From contig JAKUSY010000011.1 of the NCBI GenBank assembly GCA_022451445.1, positions 1 to 19,715 of the forward strand: a DNA stretch of 19,715 nt, read 5' to 3'. This DNA comes from Planctomycetota bacterium. GTDB taxonomy: Bacteria; Planctomycetota; UBA8108. Below the pieces are notes generated by a model. That model ran no database searches. It saw nothing but the letters and a program-made list of their open reading frames with translations, and was not told the DNA's origin. Both the position numbers and the translations under genes were made by a program. Shown piece after piece: positions 1 to 6,390 of this stretch (within the stretch, counting starts at the first letter, position 1; each line of letters starts with the position of its first letter).

Positions 1-1074
1 CCAGCCGGATTCGCCGAGGATCTCCCGGGCCAGCAGCTCCGGGGGGAGGGGGGTCAACAGTATCCCGTTGCGGTAATGGCCGACAGCCGCATAATAGCCC
101 CGCGGCGACAGGGCGCCGATGGTGGGAATGTCCTGCTCGCCCATGGGTCGGAGGCCCGCCCAGGATTCCCGTGGAGGCACCTTCTCGAGGAAGGGGAACA
201 TCTCCGCGGCGCTCTGGAGCAGGTTCTTGATCGCGGCCGGATCGACCTCCTTGTCGAAGCCCTTGTCCTCAACGGTCGTTCCGACGATGACCCGGCCATC
301 CCCGCGCGGCACCAGGTAGGTTCTGTGGGAACAGATCGTATGCCGGGGGATCTCATCTTCATTATCCTTGCAGTCCAGCAGGAGCATCTGTCCCTTGATC
401 GGCCGGATCTCCACCTTCTCTACGGTTCCGCCGATCTTCGCCGCCCAGGAGCCGGCGGAGTTGATAACGATGGGAGAACTGAAGTCCCCGGTGGGGGTTC
501 GAACTCCGCTGACGCGGTCATCTTCCACCAGCACGTCGAGCACCTCGCAGTCGGAGCGAATCTCCACTCCAAGTCCGCGGCAGGCCGCCTCGAGGGCCCT
601 GGTGAGAGCCCTGTTGTCGACGCTTCCTTCTTCCTCGTAATAGAGCGCCCGGGTTATTCCAGGGTTGATTCCGGGTTCGAGGTCGCGGAGCGCGTCTACA
701 TCGATCAGGCGGGCTGTGTTGTCGCCGGGCTCGCTACCGCCGGCCTCGGCGGGGTCGAGGGGGCTGATGACACCATCGAGCCTGAGATCGATGGACAGGC
801 CCGTCTCTTCCTCCAATTCCCCCGCGTAGTCGGGGTAGAGCTGCAGGGAGATCTCTCCCATCTGCGAGAGGCGCGATCCTTTTTTGAACTCGATACGAGG
901 ACACAACATGCCGCCGGCGGCGAAAGATGCTTCGCTTCCCGGGGCGCCCTTATCGTAGATGGTAACGGAGAGGCCGGCGGAGGCGAGCCGTCTGGCGATT
1001 GCCAGGCCGATCACTCCCGCGCCGATGATGGAACAATCTGCAGGGCTGGCTGTTGAGGAGGAAAAGGAGATCAC
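1..1074 (-). CDS. thiO: Glycine oxidase ThiO-type FAD-dependent amino-acid oxidase (3' end cut by window)
   Basis: Seen: 358 codons open to the window edge. The FAD dinucleotide-binding motif GAGVIG is at residues 18-23, followed by an AAGGMLCP segment (about 52-59), VDNRAL, KGQMLLL, a HRTYLVPRGDGRVIVGTT strand, SWAGLRP and a C-terminal GHYRNGILLTP. These are hallmarks of the DAO family and closest to ThiO. Known for the family: ThiO oxidises glycine to the imine with O2 to feed thiazole synthesis for thiamine; relatives oxidise other amino acids. The GTG start at 1074 is forced: an in-frame TAG lies three codons upstream (1081-1083) and the next GTG is already inside the FAD motif. The Shine-Dalgarno is poor. 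Only about 10-15 C-terminal residues seem to be missing, judging from usual ThiO length. It lies 188 bp downstream of the cytochrome gene on the same strand. No other thiamine gene is visible, so the exact substrate is inferred. Confidence 0.88.
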   Translation of the reverse strand, partial: MISFSSSTASPADCSIIGAGVIGLAIARRLASAGLSVTIYDKGAPGSEASFAAGGMLCPRIEFKKGSRLSQMGEISLQLYPDYAGELEEETGLSIDLRLDGVISPLDPAEAGGSEPGDNTARLIDVDALRDLEPGINPGITRALYYEEEGSVDNRALTRALEAACRGLGVEIRSDCEVLDVLVEDDRVSGVRTPTGDFSSPIVINSAGSWAAKIGGTVEKVEIRPIKGQMLLLDCKDNEDEIPRHTICSHRTYLVPRGDGRVIVGTTVEDKGFDKEVDPAAIKNLLQSAAEMFPFLEKVPPRESWAGLRPMGEQDIPTIGALSPRGYYAAVGHYRNGILLTPLPPELLAREILGESGW

Positions 1075-1262
1075 GGGGTGCTATCCAGGGCGACTGCTCT
1101 GGCGGCGGCAGGGTTTCATGCCGTCGCGAATCGAAGGGTATTCCAGGATCGGGAAGAGGGGTCTTGTATTGCGGCCCAGGCCGGAACCAATGCCCGGATT
1201 TTCACACAAAGGTGTCGGTTTCGCCATGATGGAAGGCGGGAGCCGGGAAGGTCGGGCGGCTC
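1075..1262. other. Intergenic spacer between cytochrome gene and thiO
   Basis: This is a GC-rich 188-bp spacer. I see no convincing hairpin plus T-run, no RNA gene and no good -10/-35 pair. It could hold the thiO promoter, or thiO could be read through from the upstream genes. Confidence 0.4.
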
Positions 1263-2774
1263 TCAGCCCTTGGGGCAGGCGACCTTTTTTCGCGCCGGGG
1301 CGAAATGGAACACCGAGCGTGGCTGCTCCTTATTGTGGCAGACGACGCAGGCTTTGCGGCTCACCAGGCCAAAGGTGTGCTCGGCCGGCTTCCCGGGGTG
1401 GGCGGGCTGCAGTCCGTGGCAGGATTCGCATTGGACATTGGCGTACTTCCCGACACTGGTGGTGTCGAGAAAGGCCTGCCCATACCCGAGGGTGTGGCAG
1501 CCGATGCAGTCGTAGCGCGACTCGTCGCCGGTTTTCTTGAGGTCGTCGAAGGTATGAGAGTGGGTGGTCGTGAGCCAGAAGGCGTACTGCTTCTCGTGGC
1601 AGCTTTTGCAGGCCGTGTGGGTCAGGTAGCTCTCCCTGTCGGGCAACTGCTTCTCGAGGTGCTTGACGCCTGAGAGGGAGATATTTTTCTTCCAGGCGTC
1701 GACGAGGGAGTCGATCTCGGGATCGGTGAGATGGTGGGGTTCGAGAGAGACCCTGGTGAAGCGGTAGAGATTCTTGTCGTGAAGCCCCTGCAATTCCTTC
1801 TTCTCCTCGGCGGTGGCTTCATCGAATTCAACCAGGTCGAGGAGCTCGTCATATCTCGCTCCCGAGTAGAGGGTCTTGCCGTTCTCGAAGAGCTCTACGT
1901 CTACCACGCCGAGCCGGGCACCCTGTCCATCGCTTCTGAGAAACAGCGTATTGTCTTTCTCCTCCAGCCACTCGCTCTCTTCCTTGAGCCAGGTCTTGTG
2001 GCTGCCCTGCTGGATGTAGGGGTCGATCAGGATCTCGAGGTTCTTCAGCTTCTCCATGAGGCTGAAGTTCGAATCTTCCCTGAGGTGGGAGAGGGCTATG
2101 ATGATGTCTGTTTTCGGCCGCAGGGCCTCGTAGGATTTTACCGCTGCGGCGAAGGGGTCGAGGATCCGGCAGCCCGGGGCACGCTTCTCGAGGATCGGTC
2201 CCGGGATCGTATCGAGGGTCAGGCCGATGACTCCTACCCGGACCCCGGCGACCTCGAAGAGGGCGTGGGGCTCGAATACGAGCTTTCCATCCTTTCCCAC
2301 GAAGTTGGCCGAGAGCATCCGGAAGCGGGCCTTCTTCCGCAGCTTCTTCAGGTTCTCGATGCCCGTGATGAGATCGTAGGGACCGATGGCCATCGCGGAG
2401 TAGCCGATCCTGTTGTAGGACTCGGCGATCAGCTCCGCCTTGCGGTAGGCCTCCGGGATCTCCGAGGCCTTCAGCCGCTTGTTGATCGGGAAAAAGGCGC
2501 TGCCTCCATCGAGCAGCAGGAGCTTCCTCCCCGTCGCCTTCAACTGCTTCAGGAAGCTGGCCCGCCGCGTCAGGCTCCCCTGGCGGACCTCCTTATGCTT
2601 GCAGCCGCAGACGTCGATGTAGCCGGCATTGTTGATGTTGTAGACGAGGGTGAATTTCCCGGTGACCTTTTCTTCGCCGCCGATTCCCCAGAGACCGGAG
2701 GCGAGGACGCAGAGCAGGATGCAGATGGGGACGAGGGCTCTCTTGCGTCGGCAGCTTGACAATACGTTCGTCAT
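1263..2774 (-). CDS. UshA-like domain fused to C-terminal tetrahaem cytochrome c (Cys paralogue)
   Basis: Seen: 503 residues. An N-terminal hydrophobic segment (about 15-30) fits a Sec signal. Residues 41-300 resemble the metallophosphoesterase domain of UshA/5'-nucleotidases (LVYNINNAGY, LLLLDGGSAFF, VIGLTLDT, IIALSHL). The C-terminal part carries four CxxCH haem sites at 389-393, 423-427, 449-453 and 476-480, in a cytochrome c554-like pattern (CHEKQYAFW, then TTHS). The usual metal-binding NDxH motif of the family is replaced by NNAG and the GNHE motif by GPYD, so hydrolase activity is doubtful. A CGC pair at 56-58 aligns with Cys-Gly-Sec in the upstream paralogue. The ATG at 2774 lies one base after the upstream TGA, with GGAG overlapping the end of that gene, so the two are probably translationally coupled. 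Likely a periplasmic or exported electron-transfer protein; partner and substrate are unknown. Confidence 0.85.
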   Translation of the reverse strand: MTNVLSSCRRKRALVPICILLCVLASGLWGIGGEEKVTGKFTLVYNINNAGYIDVCGCKHKEVRQGSLTRRASFLKQLKATGRKLLLLDGGSAFFPINKRLKASEIPEAYRKAELIAESYNRIGYSAMAIGPYDLITGIENLKKLRKKARFRMLSANFVGKDGKLVFEPHALFEVAGVRVGVIGLTLDTIPGPILEKRAPGCRILDPFAAAVKSYEALRPKTDIIIALSHLREDSNFSLMEKLKNLEILIDPYIQQGSHKTWLKEESEWLEEKDNTLFLRSDGQGARLGVVDVELFENGKTLYSGARYDELLDLVEFDEATAEEKKELQGLHDKNLYRFTRVSLEPHHLTDPEIDSLVDAWKKNISLSGVKHLEKQLPDRESYLTHTACKSCHEKQYAFWLTTTHSHTFDDLKKTGDESRYDCIGCHTLGYGQAFLDTTSVGKYANVQCESCHGLQPAHPGKPAEHTFGLVSRKACVVCHNKEQPRSVFHFAPARKKVACPKG

Positions 2775-2775
2775 C

Positions 2776-4344
2776 TCATTTCTCCATCTTCGGGCAGGAG
2801 ACCTTGGCTTTGGTCTGTTTCGGGTCGAAGGGCTTCTTCATGATCTGCGGGTTGTGGCAACCCCAGCAGGTCGATTCCTTTACCTGGTCGAGGCGGTAGC
2901 GGCCGGGATCCTCGGCGTGTTTTGAATTTACGCCATGACAGCTCTCGCACTGGACCTCCGTGAATTCACCGACCTTTTCGGGGTCCACGTAGCTGAGCCC
3001 GTAGCCAAGGGTATGGCACTCCACGCATTCATAGTTCAGGTGGTCCCCGGTCTCGGTGAGGCTGGCGTAGGCCTTGCTGTGGGTCGTGTTCTCCCAGAAC
3101 TTCTGCTGCTCCTCGTGGCAGGCGCCGCAGGTCCCCGCCCCGAGAAAGAGATCCTCGAAGAGGGCCGTTTTGTGCGGGGTCTTGTTCGCCGGGGCGCTCT
3201 TTCCCCTGGCGATCTCACTCATCACCGGGTGATCGATGATCTGCGGTTCGAGGGGGTAGTCGTAGATAGCGTAGTCTTCTTTCACATCGCCGGTGCGGGG
3301 GAAGTACATCTCGCAGATTCCCACGCGAGAGCCCTGGCCATCGATGCGAATCATGGGGGTCTCTCCGTGCCAGGCGACATATTCACCCTCGGTTACCCAG
3401 ACGGGTTTATTGCCAGAGCGGGAGTAGGGGTCGAGAAGGATATCGATCCCGGAGACCTCCTTGAGGAGCTTCTCATTGTCGGTGATGTTGAGGTGCGAGA
3501 TGGCGATCACCAGGTCGCAGGTCCTGCTCAGCTCCGGAACGATCTTCCTGGTGGTCTCCAGCGCGTCGAGGAGCTCGTATTTTTCTCCCAGGACGCGTTT
3601 TTCGTAGCTGTCGTTCAGGCTGTCGAGGCAGACTCCGTAGATGCCGTATTTCACTCCCTCGATGTTCAGGACCACCGAGCCCGAGAAGACCGGCTTGCCG
3701 CTCTTTTTTTCAACCAGGTTGGCGCAGACGATGGGGAAGTCGGCTTTTGACAGGAACCCCTTGAGCTTGTCGACTCCGAACTGGAGATCGGAGGGGCCGA
3801 TCCCCATGGCCTGGTAGCCGAGGTAATTGTAGGCCTCGAGGATGCGCCCGGCGATGCTCAGGGCGTAGGCCTCGTTTTTTCGGGTCAATGGTTTCTTGGT
3901 CGGGGAGCCGAAGAAGGCATCTCCTCCATCGATTGCCAGGACAGGGAAGCCGCGGCCTCGCAGCTGCTGAAAGAAGGTCATTCGCCTGGACAAACTGCCC
4001 AGCTTGATTTTCTTCTTCGGTCAGCCGCAGGTGGCCGTATAGCCCAGGTTGTTGACCGTATAGGCCAGGAAGATACACTCAGGCGGCTCCGTGGCGACAG
4101 CCGGGTTCGTCTCGGGCTTTTCGACGGGCTTTTCGACAGCCGGGTTCGTCTCGGGCTTTTCAACGGGTTTTTCAACGGGCTTTTCGACAGCCGGTTCAAC
4201 CGGAATTGTCACGGGTTCCTGATTCGAAGATGGCTTTCCACAACTCGTCATCAATCCTGACAGAACAAAGAGAACGCAGTAGAACGGCACCCTGGAGGAC
4301 CGTTTCAGCGCCGCTTTGTTTCCCGGTTTCTTTGTCGAATCCAT
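2776..4344 (-). CDS. Selenoprotein: UshA-like domain fused to tetrahaem cytochrome c, in-frame UGA = Sec108
   Basis: Seen: an ATG at 4344 opens 107 codons ending ...TATCG, then TGA (4023-4021), then 414 more sense codons in the same frame to TGA at 2776. The residues around the TGA match the downstream paralogue without gaps: NNLGYTATCG-U-PKKKIKLGSLSRR against NNAGYIDVCG-C-KHKEVRQGSLTRR. The TGA therefore sits exactly on a conserved Cys. A stem-loop begins 18 nt after the TGA. Four CxxCH haem sites follow at 406-410, 440-444, 466-470 and 493-497. The N-terminus has basic residues, a hydrophobic stretch (20-32) and a lipobox-like LMTSC35. A VEKP/ETNP repeat linker spans about 49-85. Metal ligands of true 5'-nucleotidases are mostly lost. 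I recall that UshA-like selenoproteins are a described group; the tetrahaem fusion and the Cys twin are what stand out here. An automated call would split this into two proteins (4021-4344 and 2776-3993). Confidence 0.85.
3986..4023 (-). promoter_or_regulatory. UGA(Sec) codon with bacterial SECIS-like stem-loop
   Basis: The TGA is at 4023-4021. After 18 nt there is a stem CTGGGC (4002-3997), a 5-nt loop AGTTT (3996-3992) and GTCCAG (3991-3986), giving six base pairs with one G-U wobble. Known bacterial SECIS elements are short hairpins just 3' of the UGA with a conserved G near the start of the apical loop, roughly 16-37 nt downstream. Here the loop G is about 26 nt downstream. The structure was read by eye, and no folding energy was computed. 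Confidence 0.7.
4094..4195 (-). repeat. In-frame minisatellite encoding a VEKP / KPETNPAVEKPVE linker
   Basis: A 39-bp unit (13 residues) is duplicated, with a 12-bp sub-period encoding VEKP. It lies in the selenoprotein between the lipobox and the UshA-like domain. The low-complexity, charged, Pro-rich composition suggests a flexible tether holding the redox domain away from the membrane. Confidence 0.75.
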
Positions 4345-4348
4345 CTTT

Positions 4349-4399
4349 TCAATTCCAGTTCAGACGATATCCGAAAAGCTCGCGACAGCGAGCCTTCAT
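4349..4399 (-). CDS. Possible 16-residue leader peptide overlapping a terminator hairpin
   Basis: The ATG at 4399 is preceded by GGTGG and encodes MKARCRELFGYRLNWN, then TGA four bases before the selenoprotein start. The hairpin at 4374-4393 lies inside this reading frame. The layout resembles a transcription attenuator, but a 17-codon frame can arise by chance and no run of codons for a single amino acid is present. Confidence 0.22.
   Translation of the reverse strand: MKARCRELFGYRLNWN
4374..4393 (-). terminator. Intrinsic terminator or attenuator between anti-sigma gene and selenoprotein gene
   Basis: On the minus strand, GCTCGC-TGTC-GCGAGC forms a perfect 6-bp stem with a 4-nt loop, followed directly by TTTT. 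It lies 50 bp after the anti-sigma stop and 30 bp before the selenoprotein ATG. With only four Ts it may be partial, allowing regulated readthrough. Confidence 0.5.
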
Positions 4400-4442
4400 T
4401 GCCACCAATAGCGAGACGGGAATCCGGACACGCCGTCGGGGC

Positions 4443-5465
4443 TCAAACACAGGGCTCCCGGTTGTCACAATCGGGCGTCTCGCCTGATTCGTCTGCAGAG
4501 TCACTGTAGGGGGCCACGGGTTTCGCCTCGAGGAGGAGGAGGCAACCGTAGGCCACATCCCCACCGTCCACTTTTCCATCATCGTTCAGGTCGTCGAGGC
4601 AGGGATCTTCCCGATTGACCGATTTGGCCAGCGGCATTTTCATGTTTTCATACCTTCTCGCGAAGAGGCCGAATAGTTGCCCTACATCCAGGTGACCTGC
4701 GGCCAGGCGATTGAAGCTGGCCGATAAGGTATTTATCGGTTCGGGAGCGGGTGAAACTTCAGACGCTATTGCCACGAGCTCCGCTCCCAGATCTTTTTCG
4801 GAACTGCTCAGGGCAGTGGAGGCCGGTAATGTGGAGGCGGGGGCTTCCGCGGGACTGCAGATCGCGTAGCCTTCGGGCGAGTCGGGGGAACAGGAGGGCA
4901 ATTGGTGGGTGGTTTCCAGCCCGCCTGTCGAGGTATTCGGTCCATCTGCCGTGGTAAATGAGACCAGGGTCGCTCCCGGAGCGTTGAGGGTCGAGTCAGT
5001 CCCGCGCCCGAAGCCGCGTTCGGAGCCGCGTTCGGAGCCGCGTTCGGAGGCTGCTGAGCCGGCCGCATTTCCGGCGGCCAGGTCTGTCCCGGGTTCGGGT
5101 GAAGCTCCATCGTCGAAGAACCCGAAGGTTACGAGGGCAAGGAGAACTCCCGCGGCGGCGATACCCGACCACTGCCCGGCTTTTCGAAGCCACCTGGTAA
5201 AGGGCGACCGGTGGAGGCTTTCGCGGCGGATTTCTCCGCAGACCTTTGAGGCGAAGCTGGCCGACAGGGCGGGAGCCTGTACGGAGTTTTCCAGGATCCA
5301 AAGTCGCTCAGCGGTGAGCTCGGCTTCGAGCGTCCTGCAGCTTTCACAGCCGGTGAGGTGTTCATCGAGGTGGGCTGAGCGGAGGTGGTCGAGCTCATTT
5401 TCCACGGAGAGGGATAGATAAGCTTCGGCTTCCGGGCAACTCATGGGGGTGTCGTCTGATCTCAT
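4443..5465 (-). CDS. Zinc-finger anti-sigma factor, membrane-spanning, with C-terminal dockerin-like motif
   Basis: Seen: 340 residues. A cytoplasmic N-terminus carries H36-x3-C40-x2-C43, the ZAS anti-sigma zinc motif. One membrane helix follows (about 100-117). The outer part is long and low-complexity: a SERG repeat near 139-152, then Ser/Thr/Pro-rich sequence. Near the end, DLNDDGKVDGGDVAYG (about 292-307) matches one EF-hand-like half of a type I dockerin repeat (D-x-N-x-D-G-x-V-x-x-x-D), with nearby Cys residues. Known: ZAS proteins bind and hold their ECF sigma factor at the membrane until a signal releases it. It starts 23 bp after the sigma gene, so the two are surely co-transcribed and act as a pair. 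The outer region is the presumed sensor. The single dockerin-like half-repeat could bind calcium, but a full dockerin has two. Confidence 0.87.
   Translation of the reverse strand: MRSDDTPMSCPEAEAYLSLSVENELDHLRSAHLDEHLTGCESCRTLEAELTAERLWILENSVQAPALSASFASKVCGEIRRESLHRSPFTRWLRKAGQWSGIAAAGVLLALVTFGFFDDGASPEPGTDLAAGNAAGSAASERGSERGSERGFGRGTDSTLNAPGATLVSFTTADGPNTSTGGLETTHQLPSCSPDSPEGYAICSPAEAPASTLPASTALSSSEKDLGAELVAIASEVSPAPEPINTLSASFNRLAAGHLDVGQLFGLFARRYENMKMPLAKSVNREDPCLDDLNDDGKVDGGDVAYGCLLLLEAKPVAPYSDSADESGETPDCDNREPCV
5002..5049 (-). repeat. 12-bp tandem repeat encoding SERG units
   Basis: Three identical 12-bp units (5014-5049, + strand CCGCGTTCGGAG) plus one diverged unit (5002-5013) encode SERGSERGSERG and GFGRG just outside the membrane helix of the anti-sigma factor. 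The copy number could vary by slippage without a frameshift. Confidence 0.8.
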
Positions 5466-5488
5466 CTGTTTAGAGTTTCCTTATTCCG

Positions 5489-6157
5489 TCAGGAGACGCT
5501 GTCATCCTGGATTTTTCTGCCGCGGCGATTCCATCTTTCGCGGATCAGTTTCTTTCCCTTGCGGATCAGGTAGTCGATTCTGTGTGGCTTGACCCCGGTT
5601 TTTTCGCTGATCTCATCGTAGCTCATTCCCTCGAGGTATTTCAGCTTCAGGATGTCCTTCACGTCGGTGGGAAGCTTGTGGAGGAATTCAGCGATCTCAG
5701 GTTCATCTCCGGCGAACTGGGTGCCCGGCTGCCCGCTCTTCAGTCTCTCCATCCGCTGCTGCTGACTCAGTCGGCGGGAGATCTCCTTGAACTTGACAAT
5801 CTTGATTCTTTCGCGATGGAACCATTTGTGGCAGCGGTTGTAGGCGATTCCGAAGAGCCAGCTGCTGAACTTGTTGATGTCCTTGAGGTTTGGCAGGGCC
5901 TTGAAGGCCGCGAGGAAAATATCCTGGGCCAGATCCTCTGCATCGAAGCAGTTGCGGCTCTTGTAGTAGCAGATGTTGTAGACCGCCTGCTGGTAGCGCT
6001 CGATCAGCAATTCGAAGGCATCCACATCACCCTGCAGCGCTTTCCTGACGAGCTCGCTGTCTTCGTGGGTATTGTCTTCGTGCCCACTGTCCTGAGATGT
6101 CGTGGTATCGACAGTGGACTTGCCGTCTGGAGTAGTTGGAATCGAGTTTTCACCCAT
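5489..6157 (-). CDS. ECF (RpoE-like, sigma-70 family) sigma factor
   Basis: Seen: 222 residues. Region 2 lies at about 34-115 (DAFELLIERYQQAVYNICYY, DAEDLAQDIFLAAFKAL, FSSWLFGIAYNRCHKW). Region 4 lies at about 157-210 (LPTDVKDILKLKYLEGMSYDEISEKTGV, then IRKGKKLIRERW), a helix-turn-helix for the -35 element. Regions 1.1 and 3 are absent, as expected for ECF factors. The 33-residue acidic, Thr/Asp-rich N-terminal extension is unusual, and a later start cannot be excluded. The ATG at 6157 has no clear Shine-Dalgarno. The next gene is the cognate anti-sigma factor. Its regulon may include the downstream selenoprotein and cytochrome genes, which is an inference from position only. Confidence 0.92.
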   Translation of the reverse strand: MGENSIPTTPDGKSTVDTTTSQDSGHEDNTHEDSELVRKALQGDVDAFELLIERYQQAVYNICYYKSRNCFDAEDLAQDIFLAAFKALPNLKDINKFSSWLFGIAYNRCHKWFHRERIKIVKFKEISRRLSQQQRMERLKSGQPGTQFAGDEPEIAEFLHKLPTDVKDILKLKYLEGMSYDEISEKTGVKPHRIDYLIRKGKKLIRERWNRRGRKIQDDSVS

Positions 6158-6390
6158 GGAGCTATCTTACAGCTAACACCAGGCCTCAGGAGGCCTCTTT
6201 TTTTCTACAAGTCCTTTAATACAAGATATTTATCAACTAGAAGAGGAAAACGATAAAGACCCCGGTATTTAAGTACCCTGCGGACGTTACAGGTCGGAAT
6301 AAATCTTTCGAAGACATTTATTTATAATGGGGTATTCCCTGGTCTTCCGATGCTTGAACCGCTCCTTTGGTTGTCGTAAGGTCAGTTCCT
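6158..6390. promoter_or_regulatory. Divergent promoter region between sigma factor and threonine aldolase
   Basis: This AT-rich 233-bp region separates divergent genes. On the plus strand, TATAAT at 6323-6328 is a perfect -10 box about 63 bp before the aldolase ATG, but its -35 is poor. A near-palindrome GGTATTTAAGTACC (6264-6277) could be an operator. Read on the minus strand as GGTACTT, with a 16-nt spacer and TCGTTT, it loosely resembles an ECF-type promoter that would allow autoregulation. Confidence 0.5.
6181..6203 (+). terminator. Palindromic hairpin plus T-run, intrinsic-terminator-like on plus strand
   Basis: AGGCCTC-AG-GAGGCCT is a perfect inverted repeat followed by CTTTTTTT. On the plus strand it would stop antisense transcripts coming out of the sigma gene. 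On the minus strand it would form a hairpin in the sigma mRNA leader, about 24 nt before the ATG. No plus-strand gene ends here, so its purpose is unclear. Confidence 0.4.

Noticed and set aside
76..1056. Long plus-strand open frame opposite thiO
   Set aside because: It mirrors the minus-strand ThiO frame, which has clear family motifs. The plus-strand translation has no recognisable domain.
1731..3750. Long plus-strand frames opposite the two cytochrome genes (1731-2759, 2935-3750)
   Set aside because: Antisense shadows in high-GC coding DNA. They have no haem or other motifs and a biased Leu/Val/Glu/Gly make-up.
2776..4344. Two separate genes: a 107-residue lipoprotein (4021-4344) and a 405-residue cytochrome starting at TTG 3993
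   Set aside because: The TTG start would remove the export signal needed for haem attachment and cut off conserved residues PKKKIKLGS. The paralogue aligns straight across the TGA in one frame.
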